Part shown: in pieces, positions 44,901 through 57,940 of the stretch
How the letters are laid out: every line of letters begins with the position of its first letter
Numbering within the stretch: position 1 is the first letter of the stretch
Assembly: GCA_015680685.1 (NCBI GenBank)
Contig: MNCI01003413.1
Location: 257,662 to 321,661 of the forward strand
Source of the DNA: Gnetum montanum
Lineage: Eukaryota > Streptophyta > Gnetopsida > Gnetales > Gnetaceae
DNA length: 64,000 nt
Reading direction: 5' to 3'
Translations under genes and position numbers: made by a program
The notes under the pieces: generated by a model
The model's database searches: none
What the model was told of the DNA's origin: nothing
Seen by the model: the letters and a program-made list of their open reading frames with translations, nothing else

Positions 44901-46336
44901 TGTGAGTTGACATGCAAAGCGGGAAGAAATGCATTATTTTTATATAACGAACGATACTGCATTATAGGTGATCAGAATAAGATCGAAAAAAGAAAACAGT
45001 CCCTCCATTATTGACTAAATTTTAGTTTGACTCTGCACCTAAACAAGTTCCAGCAGCAACCTTCTTACGGATTTACCTGCTAACCGTGTCCTTGAAAGGT
45101 GGCATTTTATTGTACGGATACGTTTTCAGTCTTCATCAGTCAACAGAGACGTTTTCAAATATAGACATAAGGTTGCTCTGTGAGGATAAATTTTCAAATT
45201 GATAATGGAAATTGGCGTTTACCAAATATGGGTGAGTTCTCAATGAATAGTCAATTCATGCAAATGTGACAGAAAAAGAAGGTTCTCGGTGGTAAAGTGG
45301 TGTAGACCCAAAGGAGCAGCTTTTTGTGGCAAAAAAGAGATGGTGGATTTACAGAGTGGAAGCATGGGTTTGGCAGCCTTAATTGCATCCAAAAAGTAGC
45401 AGAAAAGCCAAGGTTCTGTCCATATGCAAAATGGTGGAAACCAGCATCCTCACGGAATGGCAATTAAATTATGACCGACAAAGGTTCAAATGTCCATGTT
45501 GGTGTAAAATGACATGTGGATCAAAGCAAAAGACCCCACTCCAAGTATATTTATCCACAACCTTTGCCCTCTGCACCAGCAATAATTGCAATGATCATGA
45601 TAATATCTTTTAATAAGGAGTTTTCATGGTTTTGTGGGTCATATACTGTCCTCAAGTTGATGTTGGGAAGGTCATTGATTCCTTGTGGAAATCCCAGTTC
45701 GGAATGTGGATGGGGTTACCTTTTTAGGGGTAGCTGATAGGTTTATTGTTGGACGATTCCATGTGAAATCATTTGCACTACCTTTTCTTCTTATTTCACA
45801 TTTTATTATGAAACGTTAATTATTACATCAGAACATTCAAGGCTATGATATGATTTGAGAATGCGGCTTTATTTGGGTTACATGTCACAAAATGGAGTGG
45901 ATGAGAGGTCAAAATCCCATAGGCGCTTACGTCTCCTTGTGATGCACGTCTTTTGCTATCATGCTCATGGTTAGAAATGATTGAATAGTTTGAAAAAGTA
46001 TGCTCTTATATGATATTAAAACTAAATTGGTGAGCAATCTAGAAGCTTTTTTAAAATAATACAGATTACATGTTTTAATTAACAAGTTACATTTCTTTAT
46101 AGATATATGTGTGTAAGGGATTTTCACTTATAGTGATAGTAAGGTGCTTGTTTCTTAGGTCATAAGAGTTAGGTTTCAAAAAAGGTTAGGCTTTTTCTCA
46201 TATACCAACTCTCCTCCTCAGACTCCCTGACAAGATGAGTATTCAGCATCACAGTGATGATCCTTTGATCGTTCAAATATTTGTATGAAAGATGTAAGGA
46301 TTTGACCATTAATTTAAAAAAATAATCTTGCTATAG
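41927..46336. other. Downstream intergenic region
   Basis: No recognised gene. A 36-bp direct repeat (GGTGTTTGAAA/T-TGAAATGTAAATTGG) at 42002-42037 and 42038-42070 lies just behind the P450 and may be in its 3' untranslated part. Small open frames (for example 42820-43077 and 45383-45613) show no family features. The text is unlike the retroelements. Confidence 0.45.
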
Positions 46337-47196
46337 TGATGAGTCAACTTCTTGTTAAGCCCTAACATTGGATACTTGATGTCGAAGCCAAGATACAATG
46401 TTGAATATCCAACGTCGCCTCATCTAGGTTTGCCTATAAATACAACACTTGGGCGCTCGAATGAGACATGTATGTAGAATACATGAAGTAGGGAGATAGT
46501 TTTAGTTTTCAGTTTCTTTTCCTTAGAGTTGTTATTTCTAGTGCATGTCTACTGTGTGATGATTGTAATCGTATGACACCTTTCTTCAAGTGTGATGTAC
46601 TTGGACACATTACATGGTTGGCAATAAAGATCGAGATTACTTCCATCATTGTAGCATGCACTTAGATTATTATTGCTTTTAATTGTTAATTATTTAGTGC
46701 TTTCTTTAGTTAACTATTTCCCTTTATTGCTATTTACTATTCCTATATTCAACAGAATGTGTACACCTTAATCACGAGCATTTAAGTGAAAGTACTTGGT
46801 AACCTAGAAATGTATTGTTTGGTACACCCAATGCCATATGCTTGGCCATCCTAGAAGTAGTTTCACGAAGTCCAAGATGTATACGGACAATTCATGGTGG
46901 ATACCCATAAGATGTAGGCTAGTTAGATTTCACTTTCCATTATCCATTAGCTTAATTAATTTACCTCTTTATTGTCATTAGGAGTAGCGTAGAATTAGAA
47001 ACAATATTATACGCCTCACTTTGGACTAAACCATATGTGATAAAGCTACCACTAGTTTAACTGGAAAATAGCGAACTACAACCAAAGCATAACAATTTAG
47101 ATGCCACAACTAATCCCATCCACGGAATTCAACTGAATTGTGTGTAAATGCTTGTGATTTGTATAGTTGAGCATAGGGATACCTTGCCGCTCATCA
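46337..47196 (+). repeat. Solo LTR of the Athila-like family
   Basis: 860 bp from TGATGAGTCAAC to CTTGCCGCTCATCA, flanked by a perfect 5-bp target duplication TATAG (46332-46336 and 47197-47201). TATA box CTATAAATA near 46435, polyadenylation signal GCAATAAAGATCG near 46622, and the terminal words TTGGTAACCTAG and GTTGAGCATAGGG shared with the B LTR. There is no primer site or internal sequence behind it, so it arose by recombination between the two LTRs of an element. Confidence 0.9.
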
Positions 47197-50100
47197 TATA
47201 GTATGAACGCAAAGTTACATATTCAATTCTAATAGTCCATTAAACTTTTTGACTAATAAAGTTTTGGATAGTTATTATTATATGATTATATTTCTATGTC
47301 ACAACTTTTATAAGGAGCTCAAATGCACTAGAAGTCATTTCAATTGCTAAATTAATGACAAACTTAAAGTGATCCTCAATTGCTAAAAATGCCAAACTTA
47401 AAGTGATTCTTTAAGGATCAAGAGGAATATTTCTTGGCAAAACATATCTCCATACATGATTTCACATTTGCAAACCTAGACGACAATGAGTGAAACATTA
47501 ATTGCGAGTTTGAACTTATCACGGCAGTGTAAAAAAGAAAAACATCATGATCGTGCGGTATACTTCTTTATTTGCACTACTTTACATAACTGAACTATAG
47601 TGGTATTCAATGCCGCCATTTTTCTAATTAAGGATAAGCATTAGCATTCTATTCGCATGGAACTTGTGCTCCACGAACACATCGCAACAAATTTTTCTTT
47701 GGTTTAGTCGCATAATAAAATGCAAACAGGCACATGGGCGGACCAGAACTGCCCCTTACATGTCAAGCCAAAGAAAAGAAAACACAACTTTCAACAATAC
47801 TTATCCTTGTTTTTTCGGGTGTCGTCGCCACATGAGACTTTGGTCAAACGATATCACATTACATTATCCCATGTTGCGTTGGCTTCTGCTTTCTAGAATG
47901 ATGTTGGCCTGTTTCAGTATTCCATGATTTGTTCTAGCCCACATGGGATTATGCTTTTTATCAGCCACATAATCTTAAGACTTTGCCGAATTTCAGTTTC
48001 ATATAATTTCCTTAAAATTTAATGCTGACCAGCATGCAGAAACTTAGGCAGTGACGGACTTTAAACGTTTCCATGAAAGCAAACTAGATGATAGTTTAAT
48101 AAGGTAAAGCAAAGTAGATCAATCTGGAATCAACTGGAATTGAAGAACTTCGGTGACTAAAACTGAATTTCTGAAAAGAAAACAATAGATAGAAATTGCA
48201 AAATGCACAGGCATTGTTTGGTTGGTGTGAAAGAAATTCAATGTTAATCCGCCATGTTTTTCAATTTCAATTGAGACAAAACCCATCTATGCATGCTCAT
48301 CTCCTCTCATTTCTCTGATTATATTCAGTAAAATTTAAATTTAGAATATTTAGTGTCAACATTATTGTAGAATTTTACAGTACCTCTCTTTTTCATCATG
48401 GAAGGAATAGAAGTTTAATTCCATTTCCTCAATGATTAAGTAATGCTGTTCCATTCCTCACGTTTTTATGCTGGCCCTCCCAAAAAGGATCTTGCTAGAA
48501 TTCCACCAGTAGTATGCATCGATTGATTGGAGATAACTCTTAATAGATCAATGTGGTCTGAGAGTTGATGGTACGTTGAAACTTCATTTGGTGTACGTCA
48601 AAACCTACAAATCTTATAAAATTTATGAAAATTGTTTTAACACTTTGGTTTCGCAACTCACGGTAGGTTTTTAAAAAATCCGTAATGAAAATGGTTTGGA
48701 GATCCGATGAACAATAAAATAGCAGAAAACAATCCAAAACATTAGGCACCGAGACGGAAATAGCTGCATGCCTGCATGAGGTCAAAGTAAAAAAGATAAT
48801 TTCCTAGATAAGCAGAGGAAATGCTGTTTTCAAGTTACTTGGGGGACATCATTATGAATGGAACGAAGAAACTCTCCTTTGCACAAGTCATCGGAGTATG
48901 TTAAACTTCAACATGATTTGTCATATTGCATCAATAAAGGAACACGTCAAAGGGCATTAATCTATCAATTATCAGAAAAAGTAAGAATTTTAAGAAAGAC
49001 CAACACTCCCAACAATATATGTGTTTATGAAAAGATATAGGAAAAAGAAGAGTCCAGACGGAAGAAAAAAGTCTGGCAAGATATCTGGTACAGCATCGCC
49101 ATGAAAACCACATAAATCATAAAACAGAGAGGATTGAATTAATAAAGCAATAAAAAAATAGGTGGGTTTACAGGGTGGAGACAGTGGTTTAACAGCTGTG
49201 TTTAATAAGTCGGATTTCCATGGAAGGAGGTCACAAAAACACATATACCAAGGGTTTTGTCTACTTACCAAAATTCATGAAATAAGTCCAAGGAATTTTG
49301 AGGCCAAAATTATTGGTAGTCACCATGTATCATGCAAAACACAAATAGACAATTTCATGACAGGAAAGAAAAGCTGGCGAATAAATTGCAATTTTCCTGA
49401 CGTTAACAGCCCACCCAAGCTGCCGTTTGAAATGACAAGGAGATGATACTACAAGCACTACGTGTCCAGCTGTGTGTAATTATTCTTCATACTGTTTGCC
49501 TTTGGCAATAAGAAACATGCTTCCTTACGCAACTCCAGGACTTTTAAAAAGAGGTGGGTTGATGGTAAGTTTTGTAAGGAAGTACACGGTTTTCATTTTT
49601 GTCGTGAAGTTCTCCATAATAACTGTGTGTTCACTTATTGCATTTTCCGTAGTTGCAGTCAATGGATAGCATGTTTACTTTATCTAAAAGAAGTGCTCTT
49701 CTTACTCATTTACGCTGTGGAGCCAAAGTAGATAATTAGAGGTCTTAATCGTAAAGAAATGTTGTACAGTGATAATTACAGAAAATCCTGAAGACTACAC
49801 CAGCGAAATGTGGAGAAAGAAATCGAGAAAATGATCCATATCGATACTACAAAGAGATTGATGAATAAATGACAGCAAGACGCTTCAGCATTTTGAAAAC
49901 AAAAAACAAAAAAACTGTGTTGTACCTTTGCACAGACAAACAGAAGACAAAAACAAAGTCGCACATACATTATGAGGACCCACACAAATTGGAACAGTTA
50001 TTTATATTAGGCGATAGAAATTCATGGAAATTGTCGGTCAGGTATCTATTTTACTGCTTTCGATCCGTCTTTTTGAGTGTTGCTTGTATATTTCTATGTG

Positions 50101-51740
50101 GCATGAATAGACGACCTTCAGAGTCAGCTTTCATGAAGAATCAGCCATAATCTATTAGCTTTTAATTATTACTTAATGCTCTTTCTGATCTTTCAGAAAT
50201 CGCTTACGACTCTACTATTTATTCATTTTTTTCTCTTTAATCTTCTGGAAATCAATTACAAATTGATGATGATTAATCTAGTACCATTCCAAAGGACTTT
50301 ACAAATCCAAAATTACTACAGGAAGGTGTCATATTGATAGAATTGCACAGCCATATTATTTACCCTGCCTTTAAAATAATAATAGACTTGCGTAATCGAA
50401 TATTCTTATGATTTACGTACATATCTAGAGTGATGCATGCTGTATCCTATCCTCTTGTTTAGAAAATCCAATTACAATCATCCATGCTTTTGCTTTTGGT
50501 GATAATGGTTTAGTCAAATATGAAATATAATTGTTTTAATTGATCATTTTTGCCGGTTGATATAATTGGTCAAGTTGGCTACATAAATAGAAAGCTTAAC
50601 TGGCATCATTCTATCTATCATTCATTCATTCATATATATATATATAATTTTGATTTTGTTTACAAAAATCAAATAAAGATTTTGATCAGTGCTAACCATT
50701 AAAACTATTACTCCGGAGAACCTTCTTGAATTGCTGAATTCAAAACTCAAATTTATAATGGTGTATGTACCCATTTAACTAAATTGATCAAAACAGAAGT
50801 TGATCTCGTTATGCTCAATATTAAATAAACTAAATGACGGCAATGACAATGATGTTCTGTTGAGAATGGAAATCTTGATCTAAGGAAGTACCTCGATCGG
50901 TGTCGTCCTTACCGAACTGGTCAAAACATAAACTTATGATACAAAATTCTATAAAACAAGGGCAACACGGCAATACTATACATAATGGCTTTTTCAACAG
51001 TATTAAAATGATTCGGGGTAAACTTAAAACCTTCATTAAAGATGCATCTTTGGGTCTCTTGCTCATAGAACCAATCCTAAATAAACTAAATAAGAATTAT
51101 ATTATTATAATAATTATGGTAAACTTCCGAATCAAACTTGGTTACATGGGAAAAGCCAAGTTCTGCTTACTTTCGGTGCAAAATGTACAGCATGCTGGCC
51201 ACTTTGGTCATTTCATCGTCGATCCTTGTTCTGGGGTGGACTCCCTTCCCCACATGAGACTAAAATGTCAGTGACATGAAAGAGAAGACCAGTATTTGAG
51301 ATCCTCAATATGAGAACAGGAATGATATTTGGTTAAGCAATGACGTGTTTCTTACCTCTGCAAGGCAAAAGTTTGGACACACCACCTGTGTGTTTTGTAG
51401 AAATGGAAACTGAAAAATAGTTTTGTTACGTTATCTATGGATATTTGGAAATGTGAAAATTCATTAGCGAGGTTACCACCTGTGTATTGTGTAATTACCC
51501 GAACCCCGATGAACAAGCGGCCAAGCTGGATCCTGGGAGGGCGGGAGACAAGAAAACTGGCTGCCCCACCTTGAAGGGTTTGTCCCCATTATACCTTCAC
51601 TTCTTGGCATACTCATTTTGGTGGCTGATGCATACTTTGATAACCATCATTAGCCATGCTCATGTGTCTTTGCATCCTACCCTTCCCTACGGAAAGCTAT
51701 TTGCTTAAATAAAATGAAAAATAATTTTAATATATCCAAG
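47197..51740. other. Intergenic region without a recognised gene
   Basis: AT-rich. A (TA)n microsatellite lies near 50632-50646. Open frames up to 124 codons (50900-51274) exist but none shows a recognisable domain or codon pattern, and I do not call a gene. No LTR or transposase remnant was recognised. Confidence 0.45.
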
Positions 51741-52060
51741 TAGATACAATAGAAGGGTGTTGGAACTCCAAATATAAGCAAAACATAATTTCATCCCAAG
51801 ATTTAAAAAGGTTTATAATCGAGTACTACATAGTAGAATCAAACCTATGACCAAGGTACTAGGCCAAGGCCTGCACCACTAGGCTAACACCTCATTATTT
51901 GGTAGATACAATAAAAGGGGGTGTTGGAACCCAAAATAGGTGAAACATAGGTACATGCCAAAATTTATAAAAGTTTATAACTCATTGATACCTAATAGAA
52001 TTAAACCTATGACCTAGGGTTACGAGGTCAAGACCCATACGACTAGGCTCATTATTTTAG
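51741..52060 (-). mobile_element. Two tandem tRNA-derived SINE-like copies
   Basis: Units 51741-51902 and 51903-52060 are head to tail, each beginning with TAGATACAATA, which appears a third time at 52061-52071. On the minus strand unit one has TAGCCTAGTGG (51886-51876), a perfect match to the tRNA A-box pattern, and 30 nt later GGTTTGATTCT (51845-51835), close to the B box. Unit two has GAGCCTAGTCG and GGTTTAATTCT in the same places. A polymerase III promoter of tRNA origin followed by an unrelated body is the mark of a SINE. The direct repeats could be target duplications from a second copy landing next to the first, or from tandem duplication. Confidence 0.6.
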
Positions 52061-52539
52061 TAGATACAATAGAGGTTAAAGTTTCACTCTTTTTATTTAT
52101 TTTTAACTATTGGTAGCCAAGCCATCATGATGGACTATGTTATATGCATGATGCATGCTACCATGGATAGCCATACATGGGAGTTAAGGCCCAATTGAAG
52201 GAAAACATGCCTTGTTCATGGATCAAAGATTATTTCTCTCCAAAATAGGGGCTGGAGGAGCATGGATATCCTTTTGGGTCCCATACTATCCTAACTATCA
52301 TTAGAACTACATGGGCCTTGATTCCTTGTGAACCTTGTCACAAAGATATGTAGGCTTGTGGATGAGTTTTAGCTTTGATGATCATGCCACTAGCCTCTCT
52401 TCAAAGTGGGGCTTAAGGCTACATGCATTAGTTAGCAAATGTGTTATAGGCTTTCTAGAAGATTAGTGTGTCATGTGCTCGTTGTATATGTGTGTGTGCA
52501 CCTTGTTGGTTTGGTTATGTAATTAATGCTTATGGCGAT
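52061..52539. other. Spacer before element C
   Basis: No gene is seen. It begins with the third TAGATACAATA copy and ends GGCGAT directly before the TGATGAAG of the element C LTR. GCGAT (52535-52539) should be repeated after the 3' LTR if that end is intact; it is outside the window. Confidence 0.5.
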
Positions 52540-53453
52540 TGATGAAGTGTTAGTTGGTCACTGCGTCTACTAGGCCGCATATACGGGACCTCATATACAT
52601 GGTCGCGTCAACGCGGCCCCGTCGATGTGGCCCTATTGACGCGGCCCCGTCGATGCATCCTTCCATGCGTTGACGTGGCCCCATTTACTCGACACCTTTT
52701 TCAGTCTATAAATAAGAGGGCCTTCCACCTCATTGAGGTACCTTTTTGTCAATTGTAATGAAGCTCCTGCAGTTTGTTCCTGCTGGAGATAGAATATTTT
52801 CCAAGTGCCCGCAGTAGGTGTAAGGAAAGTGATCGGCTCTTTATTCGAGCGTCCATGTATCTGAGCCCATTGGCGTGATGACAATAAAAAAGAACTCTTC
52901 AAGTATTCCTTGCAGCTGTTGGACTTAGCCATTTAATGCATTCAATAGTTTAATATGTTTATGCTTTGATAATTACTTAAGTTTCTGTTATTGTTATCTT
53001 AATCGCTATCGCTCATTCATAGTTCATAAAGGCCATAAGTACGACCATCTCGAACGTAAATCCAACACTGGTAAACCCAGTAACACAGAAGTGTTTAGGA
53101 GATGCTCAGAACATGCTCGGAAGATGGGATCGAATACTTATGATAGGAATGGTTAGAATACAAGTTAGGATAATTATAGATTAGATAATATTTCATTCCT
53201 TACTTTTCATACCTTAATTAGATGCCAAAAGATAAGTAAAAAGATATAAAAATCAATTACCTCAATCTTACTTAACCATTGCCACTAGAACATCATAAGT
53301 AAGATTGGGAAGACAACGACTGTTCTAACCCAAGGTTTTACTAGTTAGGGTCTAGTGTATGTTAAGTTCTTGCAGTCTACAGAATTCAATTGAGTCGCGT
53401 GTGAATGCCCGTGATTCGTATGGTTGGGCGTAGGGGTACCTAGCCACTCATCA
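52540..53453 (+). repeat. Element C 5' LTR
   Basis: 914 bp, from TGATGAAGTGTTAG to TAGCCACTCATCA. U3 has short G+C-rich repeats of the type GTCGATGYGGCCC (52600-52690). TATA box CTATAAATAAG near 52717 and polyadenylation signal GACAATAAAAAAG near 52880. It shares the terminal GGTTGGGCGTAGGGGTACC with the B, E and solo LTRs. Confidence 0.9.
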
Positions 53454-53454
53454 T

Positions 53455-53472
53455 TGGCGCCATTGCCGAGGA
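53455..53472 (+). other. Element C primer-binding site (tRNA-Asp)
   Basis: TGGCGCCATTGCCGAGGA follows the LTR after one base. It has two differences from the complement of the plant tRNA-Asp 3' end. Unlike in element B there is a single copy. Confidence 0.85.
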
Positions 53473-53619
53473 CCGTTAGTCTTACATGCGTCATCTAACC
53501 TTAGTAAAATTATCATTCATGTCATTGGAATAGACCCAGGATAGTAACACTTACGCAAACTAGGTGGATTAAAGTAAGCAGTAAGGTACACTGATTAAAT
53601 GGATTATCTAACATCCAAT

Positions 53620-55990
53620 ATGACTTCTTCTCACAGGCGAGATGCATCCAAGCCACCGATTCCACAAGAATGTCAGGTGGTGTACAAGCATCCCGATGAA
53701 TATGTCCCTGATTTCACATTCATCCTACATCAGGATGAGCATCTACGATAGCAGGACATGGAAGGCAACATTGTACTACCACCTGACCGATCAGCTCCTG
53801 CAATGCTATTTCACAATCTTGCCAAACTGGGCATCCAGGACCATGGAGCGGAGTACATCATGGAGGACCATGACTACGGAGACTATCATCCCACTGAGGC
53901 TCAATGAGCACGAGACCAATAGCAGGTGGAAAGATATGAATACTTGAAGGGGAAACAATTTAGTAACCCATTATTCTCGCAAGGGCTGCAGGACGATGGG
54001 GATCCCATCTTTCATGATTCCCATTAGGCTGAACTTCCCTTGGGGTAGTAGATCCTTTAGTCCATCATTCAGCACAAACCTCCAAGTGATCAAGATGGAT
54101 GGAGGGTCACATGGCAAGGATGAGCAGGATGATCAAGGCTATCATCAAGGTAGAAGGGGATATCGACACCAGAGCGGTGGCAACTCCTCCCCTTCTTCTC
54201 CATCCTCTTGCTCTCCTATACCTTCATCTAGTTCAGGCTCTGATCGTAACCAGGGTAGAAAGGAGCGAAAGGATGGTGGTCGAAAGGGTCGAAGGGGACA
54301 ATGTGAGGAAACACGCAATCAATCGTGCGATGCACGCCATCATGAAAGAAGGGGTAGTCGGAATCATCACAGACATCATGGTCCTCAGTAGGACTATGAC
54401 TCAGATGAGTCGTTGTTGGCTACTCGGAGCATGCTTCAGATCACTGAGGCAGTTCAAATCCCTAGTAGGAAAGTGAAGGATAGCCGGATCAAGCATGTTG
54501 ATATGAACAACATCCCTAGATTTGAAGGGGGATACAACTGTGATCCACAAACTCACCTGCAGGCGTTCCATGATGCCTGCACCCTACAGAACATTGACAA
54601 TGATTTGTAGAAGTTGAAGCTATTCCCTCGCACACTCATCAAGGAAGTAGAAAGATGGTACTGGTCTTTGGAGCCAGAATTAGTCAGAAGATGGAGTACG
54701 ATGCTTGAGATTTTCAACGACAAGTATCAAATGTACTCTAGAGTGGTGAACTTGAGATGTCAGATCCAAGGGTGGAAGCAAGGTAATCATGAGCCCTTGG
54801 ATGCAGCCATGAGCAGATACTATTCACTGCTACATTGGTGCCTTGGTCATGGCTACTCTCAACGGGCACAGCTTTGCCACATCATTAATGGGCTCCATTT
54901 TGAAATATGAAAGACCCTTGGCATGTACGCCCAAGGACGACTGTCAAAACTAAGGGCCTATCAACTGCAGTGCCTCATTGAGCAAGTGGCCAAGGAGGAA
55001 GGGGAACTTAGAAAGAAGGAGAGTGTAGAAGAATTTAATTGGGATATCTCCATCAGAAAGAGGAAGGTTCAATTTTGTGATGAGAAGGAGGAATCACCAC
55101 TGGAAGCAATGGTGAATCGAAAAACCTTGCCGTTACAAAAGTTTGCATCTGAAATATCGGCAAAGGTGGATAAGATGTGGGACTCTTTGGACGAAAAATT
55201 CCAAAGTGTACTAAAAATTGTAGAAGAGTCCAGAGAACAAGGTAATGATTGTGATTGGCGCAAGAAGAAGGAAGCTGAACGTGCCCAAAATAAGGGTAAG
55301 GGCAAAGTTGTTGTAGCAAAGTAGGTTGTAGACTCTGACATCGAGGAGGATGATGAATGTGGCATATGCCAATATAAACATCCTAAGGGATGTTGTCCTA
55401 TGGTGTCACATCTTCAAGAGTCTGGGGTGTACGGATTGAATCCTTGCTTGGCAAAGAGGTAAACACCCTGAAGGTTGCCTTACCCAAAAGGCAACCCAAG
55501 GTAGTTCCACCAACAACAAGGATACTATCCAAGTGGAGCGCCACCACAACTTTACAAATAATTCCTGCAGTGGCAACATCCACAAGCATGGGGGATGCCA
55601 CCTCCAAGGCAGCAGTACCCTTACAAACAACTAGATCCCTATGGGTACTACGTTCAACAACCTGTCTCTCCAAGGGACTCTTCCAGTCATGCAGCCTTTC
55701 CAAGTTATTACCACCCCCCGGAGTATTTCCAACCTCAATCTCCATCACCCAAGGGGGAAAGCTCACATCTCTTCTATCCTCCATCACCTTCTCCTTCCAC
55801 TCCTTCTCCACAACATCCCACTCAGCTGCCACCTGCTCCACCGATGTAGGGAGAGATACTGCCACAGCCACAATAATGAAATGCTACAAGGGCTGTCAAC
55901 CTACAACCGGCACCTCAGCCAAGTGGACAGAAACCCAAACCATGAAAACGTCCCTTTTTCTGGTCCAATATTTGAACATACCCTCACATA
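53620..55990 (+). pseudogene. Element C gag (dead)
   Basis: The ATG at 53620 opens MTSSHRRDASKPPIPQE. The frame changes before about 54090 and then runs through 55324 with few stops. Order: Arg/Ser/His-rich segment (54100-54390), core gag (NNIPRFEGGYNCDPQTHLQAF, LIKEVERWYWSLEPE, MLEIFNDKYQMYSRV, EPLDAAMSRYYSLLHWC; 54510-54910), helical segment (VDKMWDSLDEKFQSVLKIVEES), knuckle CGICQYKHPKGC (near 55360-55395), then a Pro/Gln/Tyr-rich tail (PYKQLDPYGYYVQQP, 55614 on). Forms the particle in active elements. Stops at 54389, 54608, 54908 and 55322. Confidence 0.85.
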
Positions 55991-56544
55991 CACCTATGGC
56001 GAATGCCTCTAAACCTCCAAGTGCCTCCACTATTCCACCGCTCGAGCAGCCTTCAAGCAAACCACACTCCAACGTCCAAATGGTCATGCTTACACATGCT
56101 GTGATCGACTGGATCAAGGCAGGTCATCTTTCCCGAAAATTGACTGATCCAGGAAGCCCCCTCATCTATCTTCAGATGGCAGGGAATGAGACATGCAAAG
56201 CTCTTCTGGACTCGAGGTCAGGAGTCAATTTGATCTCTCATGACATGTACAAGAATTGGAACTTGCCCCTGCTAAAGAAGAGCAACATTCGGCTCGAGTT
56301 AGCAGACCAGTCCCTCACCGTTTCCTTGGGATTGGTGGAGGACATAGTGACCACCATTTTTGGGTGGTCTTGTCTTGCTGATTTCCTGGTCATTCATGTG
56401 GAGAACTGCAAGGGGAACTTCCCAATCATCATGGGAAAAGCTTGGCTGAGCATGATGGATGCACGACTAGGACTCCGACATATATCCCTTGAAATTTCAA
56501 AGGAAAATCCTTTTGGAAAGATCGAAAAGAAGCGCGTTCCATGA
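55991..56544 (+). pseudogene. Element C aspartic protease (dead)
   Basis: In a frame different from gag: HAVIDWIKAGHLSRKL, SPLIYLQMAGNETCKALLDSRSGVNLIS, IRLELADQSLTVSLGLVEDIVTTI, VENCKGNFPIIMGKAWLSMM. The active-site triad D-S-G reads D-S-R here, so the enzyme would be dead even in an open frame; element B keeps D-S-G. No stop interrupts this stretch. Confidence 0.85.
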
Positions 56545-57940
56545 ATCATGTACAGTGACTCAGGGTGCAACTGTGTGCAACAGTTATGGTCCGCTAAGCA
56601 GACATCCATTCGAGCATGCAGCTAGTGTACTGAGGAATCACCAATTCAACAGTGCCTGTACACAGCAACCACCAACCAAGAGGGCACCCAGTGGCTAACA
56701 GCTGATCCTGCTAGCAGCACATTATGCATGGAACCATCTGAGGGGCTTGTACAAGCCTATGTAGAAAGCATGGATGAAATGAAAGAGGTTCATCAACATG
56801 TCTCCACTTTTGATGACCATGATGATTAGGGGAAGCTGCAAATCCCTGAAAACTTCAAAAAAGAGCCCCTAGAGCTCAAGTCTTTACCAGCTCACTTGGA
56901 ATATGCATTTTTACAAAATGGAAAGCCGGTAGTTATCAATGCCACCCTTTCTCCTGAACAGAAGAAGAAGCTGCTGAAGGTGGTAAACAAATGGGATGCC
57001 ACATTTGCATGGTCATATCCTGAGTTAACTGGAGTTGATCCTAGGGTTTGCCAGCATCAGATCTATATTGACGCCTCCATGAAGCCACGACAACAACCAT
57101 AAAGATGACTGAACCCCAAACTAAAGTAGGTTGTCAAAGATGAAATCGAACAGTTGTTGAAGGCGGGGTTCATCTATTCTATTGCCGATAGCGAATGGGT
57201 CAACCCACTCATTATTGTGCCAAAAAAGGTGGAAAATGGAGGGTCTGTATTGATTTCCAATTTCTCAACATGGCTACCTTCAAGGACCACTTCCTGCTCC
57301 CATTTGTGGACCAAGTGTTGGACACCATCGCAGGGCACCATTATTATAGCTTTTTGGATGGTTATAGTGGTTATAACCAAATTCAAATAGCACTAGAGGA
57401 CCAGGCCAAAACAACTTTCACAAGTCCATGAAGGACTTTTGCATACAAGAAGATGCCTTTTGGCATATGTAATGCACTGCCATGTTCCAACGCCTCGTCC
57501 TCAACATCTTCTAGCAACAGATTAGTAATGGAGTAGAAGTCTTCATGGATGACTCCTCTACCTATGGGGCCACGTTCGAGCAAGCCTTAGACCATCTTGA
57601 GTAGGTTCTGAAAATGTGTGTAGACACTAATTTGTGGCTCAATTGGTAGAAAAGCCATTTGATGTTCCAAGAAGGAATTGTGCTGGGGCATCACATCTCA
57701 CAAACAGGGATTAGTGTGGATCCTAAAAAGATCAGGGTCATCCAAGGAATCACCCACCAACCAAGCATCGTAAAAGATGTTCGGTCATTCCTTGGCCACA
57801 CTAGTTACTACCAGCGCTTCATTGAAAACTTCTTGAAGATCGCCAAGCCGTTGGTAGAAGTTACAAAGAAGGATGTTCCATTTATCTGGACCAAGGAATG
57901 TGAGTCTGCATTCCAATTACTTAAATAGAAACTCATAGAA
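56545..57940 (+). pseudogene. Element C reverse transcriptase (dead)
   Basis: Linker GTQWLTADPASS and CMEPSEGLVQAY, then KKLLKVVNKWDATFAWSYPELTG, IEQLLKAGFIYSIADSEWVNPLIIVPKK, a frame change near 57225, GGKWRVCIDFQFLNMATFKDHFLLP (in pieces), HHYYSFLDGYSGYNQIQI, MPFGICNA, VEVFMDDSSTYG (catalytic D-D near 57550), GHHISQTGISVDPKKIRVIQGI and RSFLGHTSYYQRFIENFLKIAKPL. Stops near 57102, 57429, 57511, 57601 and 57647. It would copy the element RNA into DNA. Confidence 0.85.
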
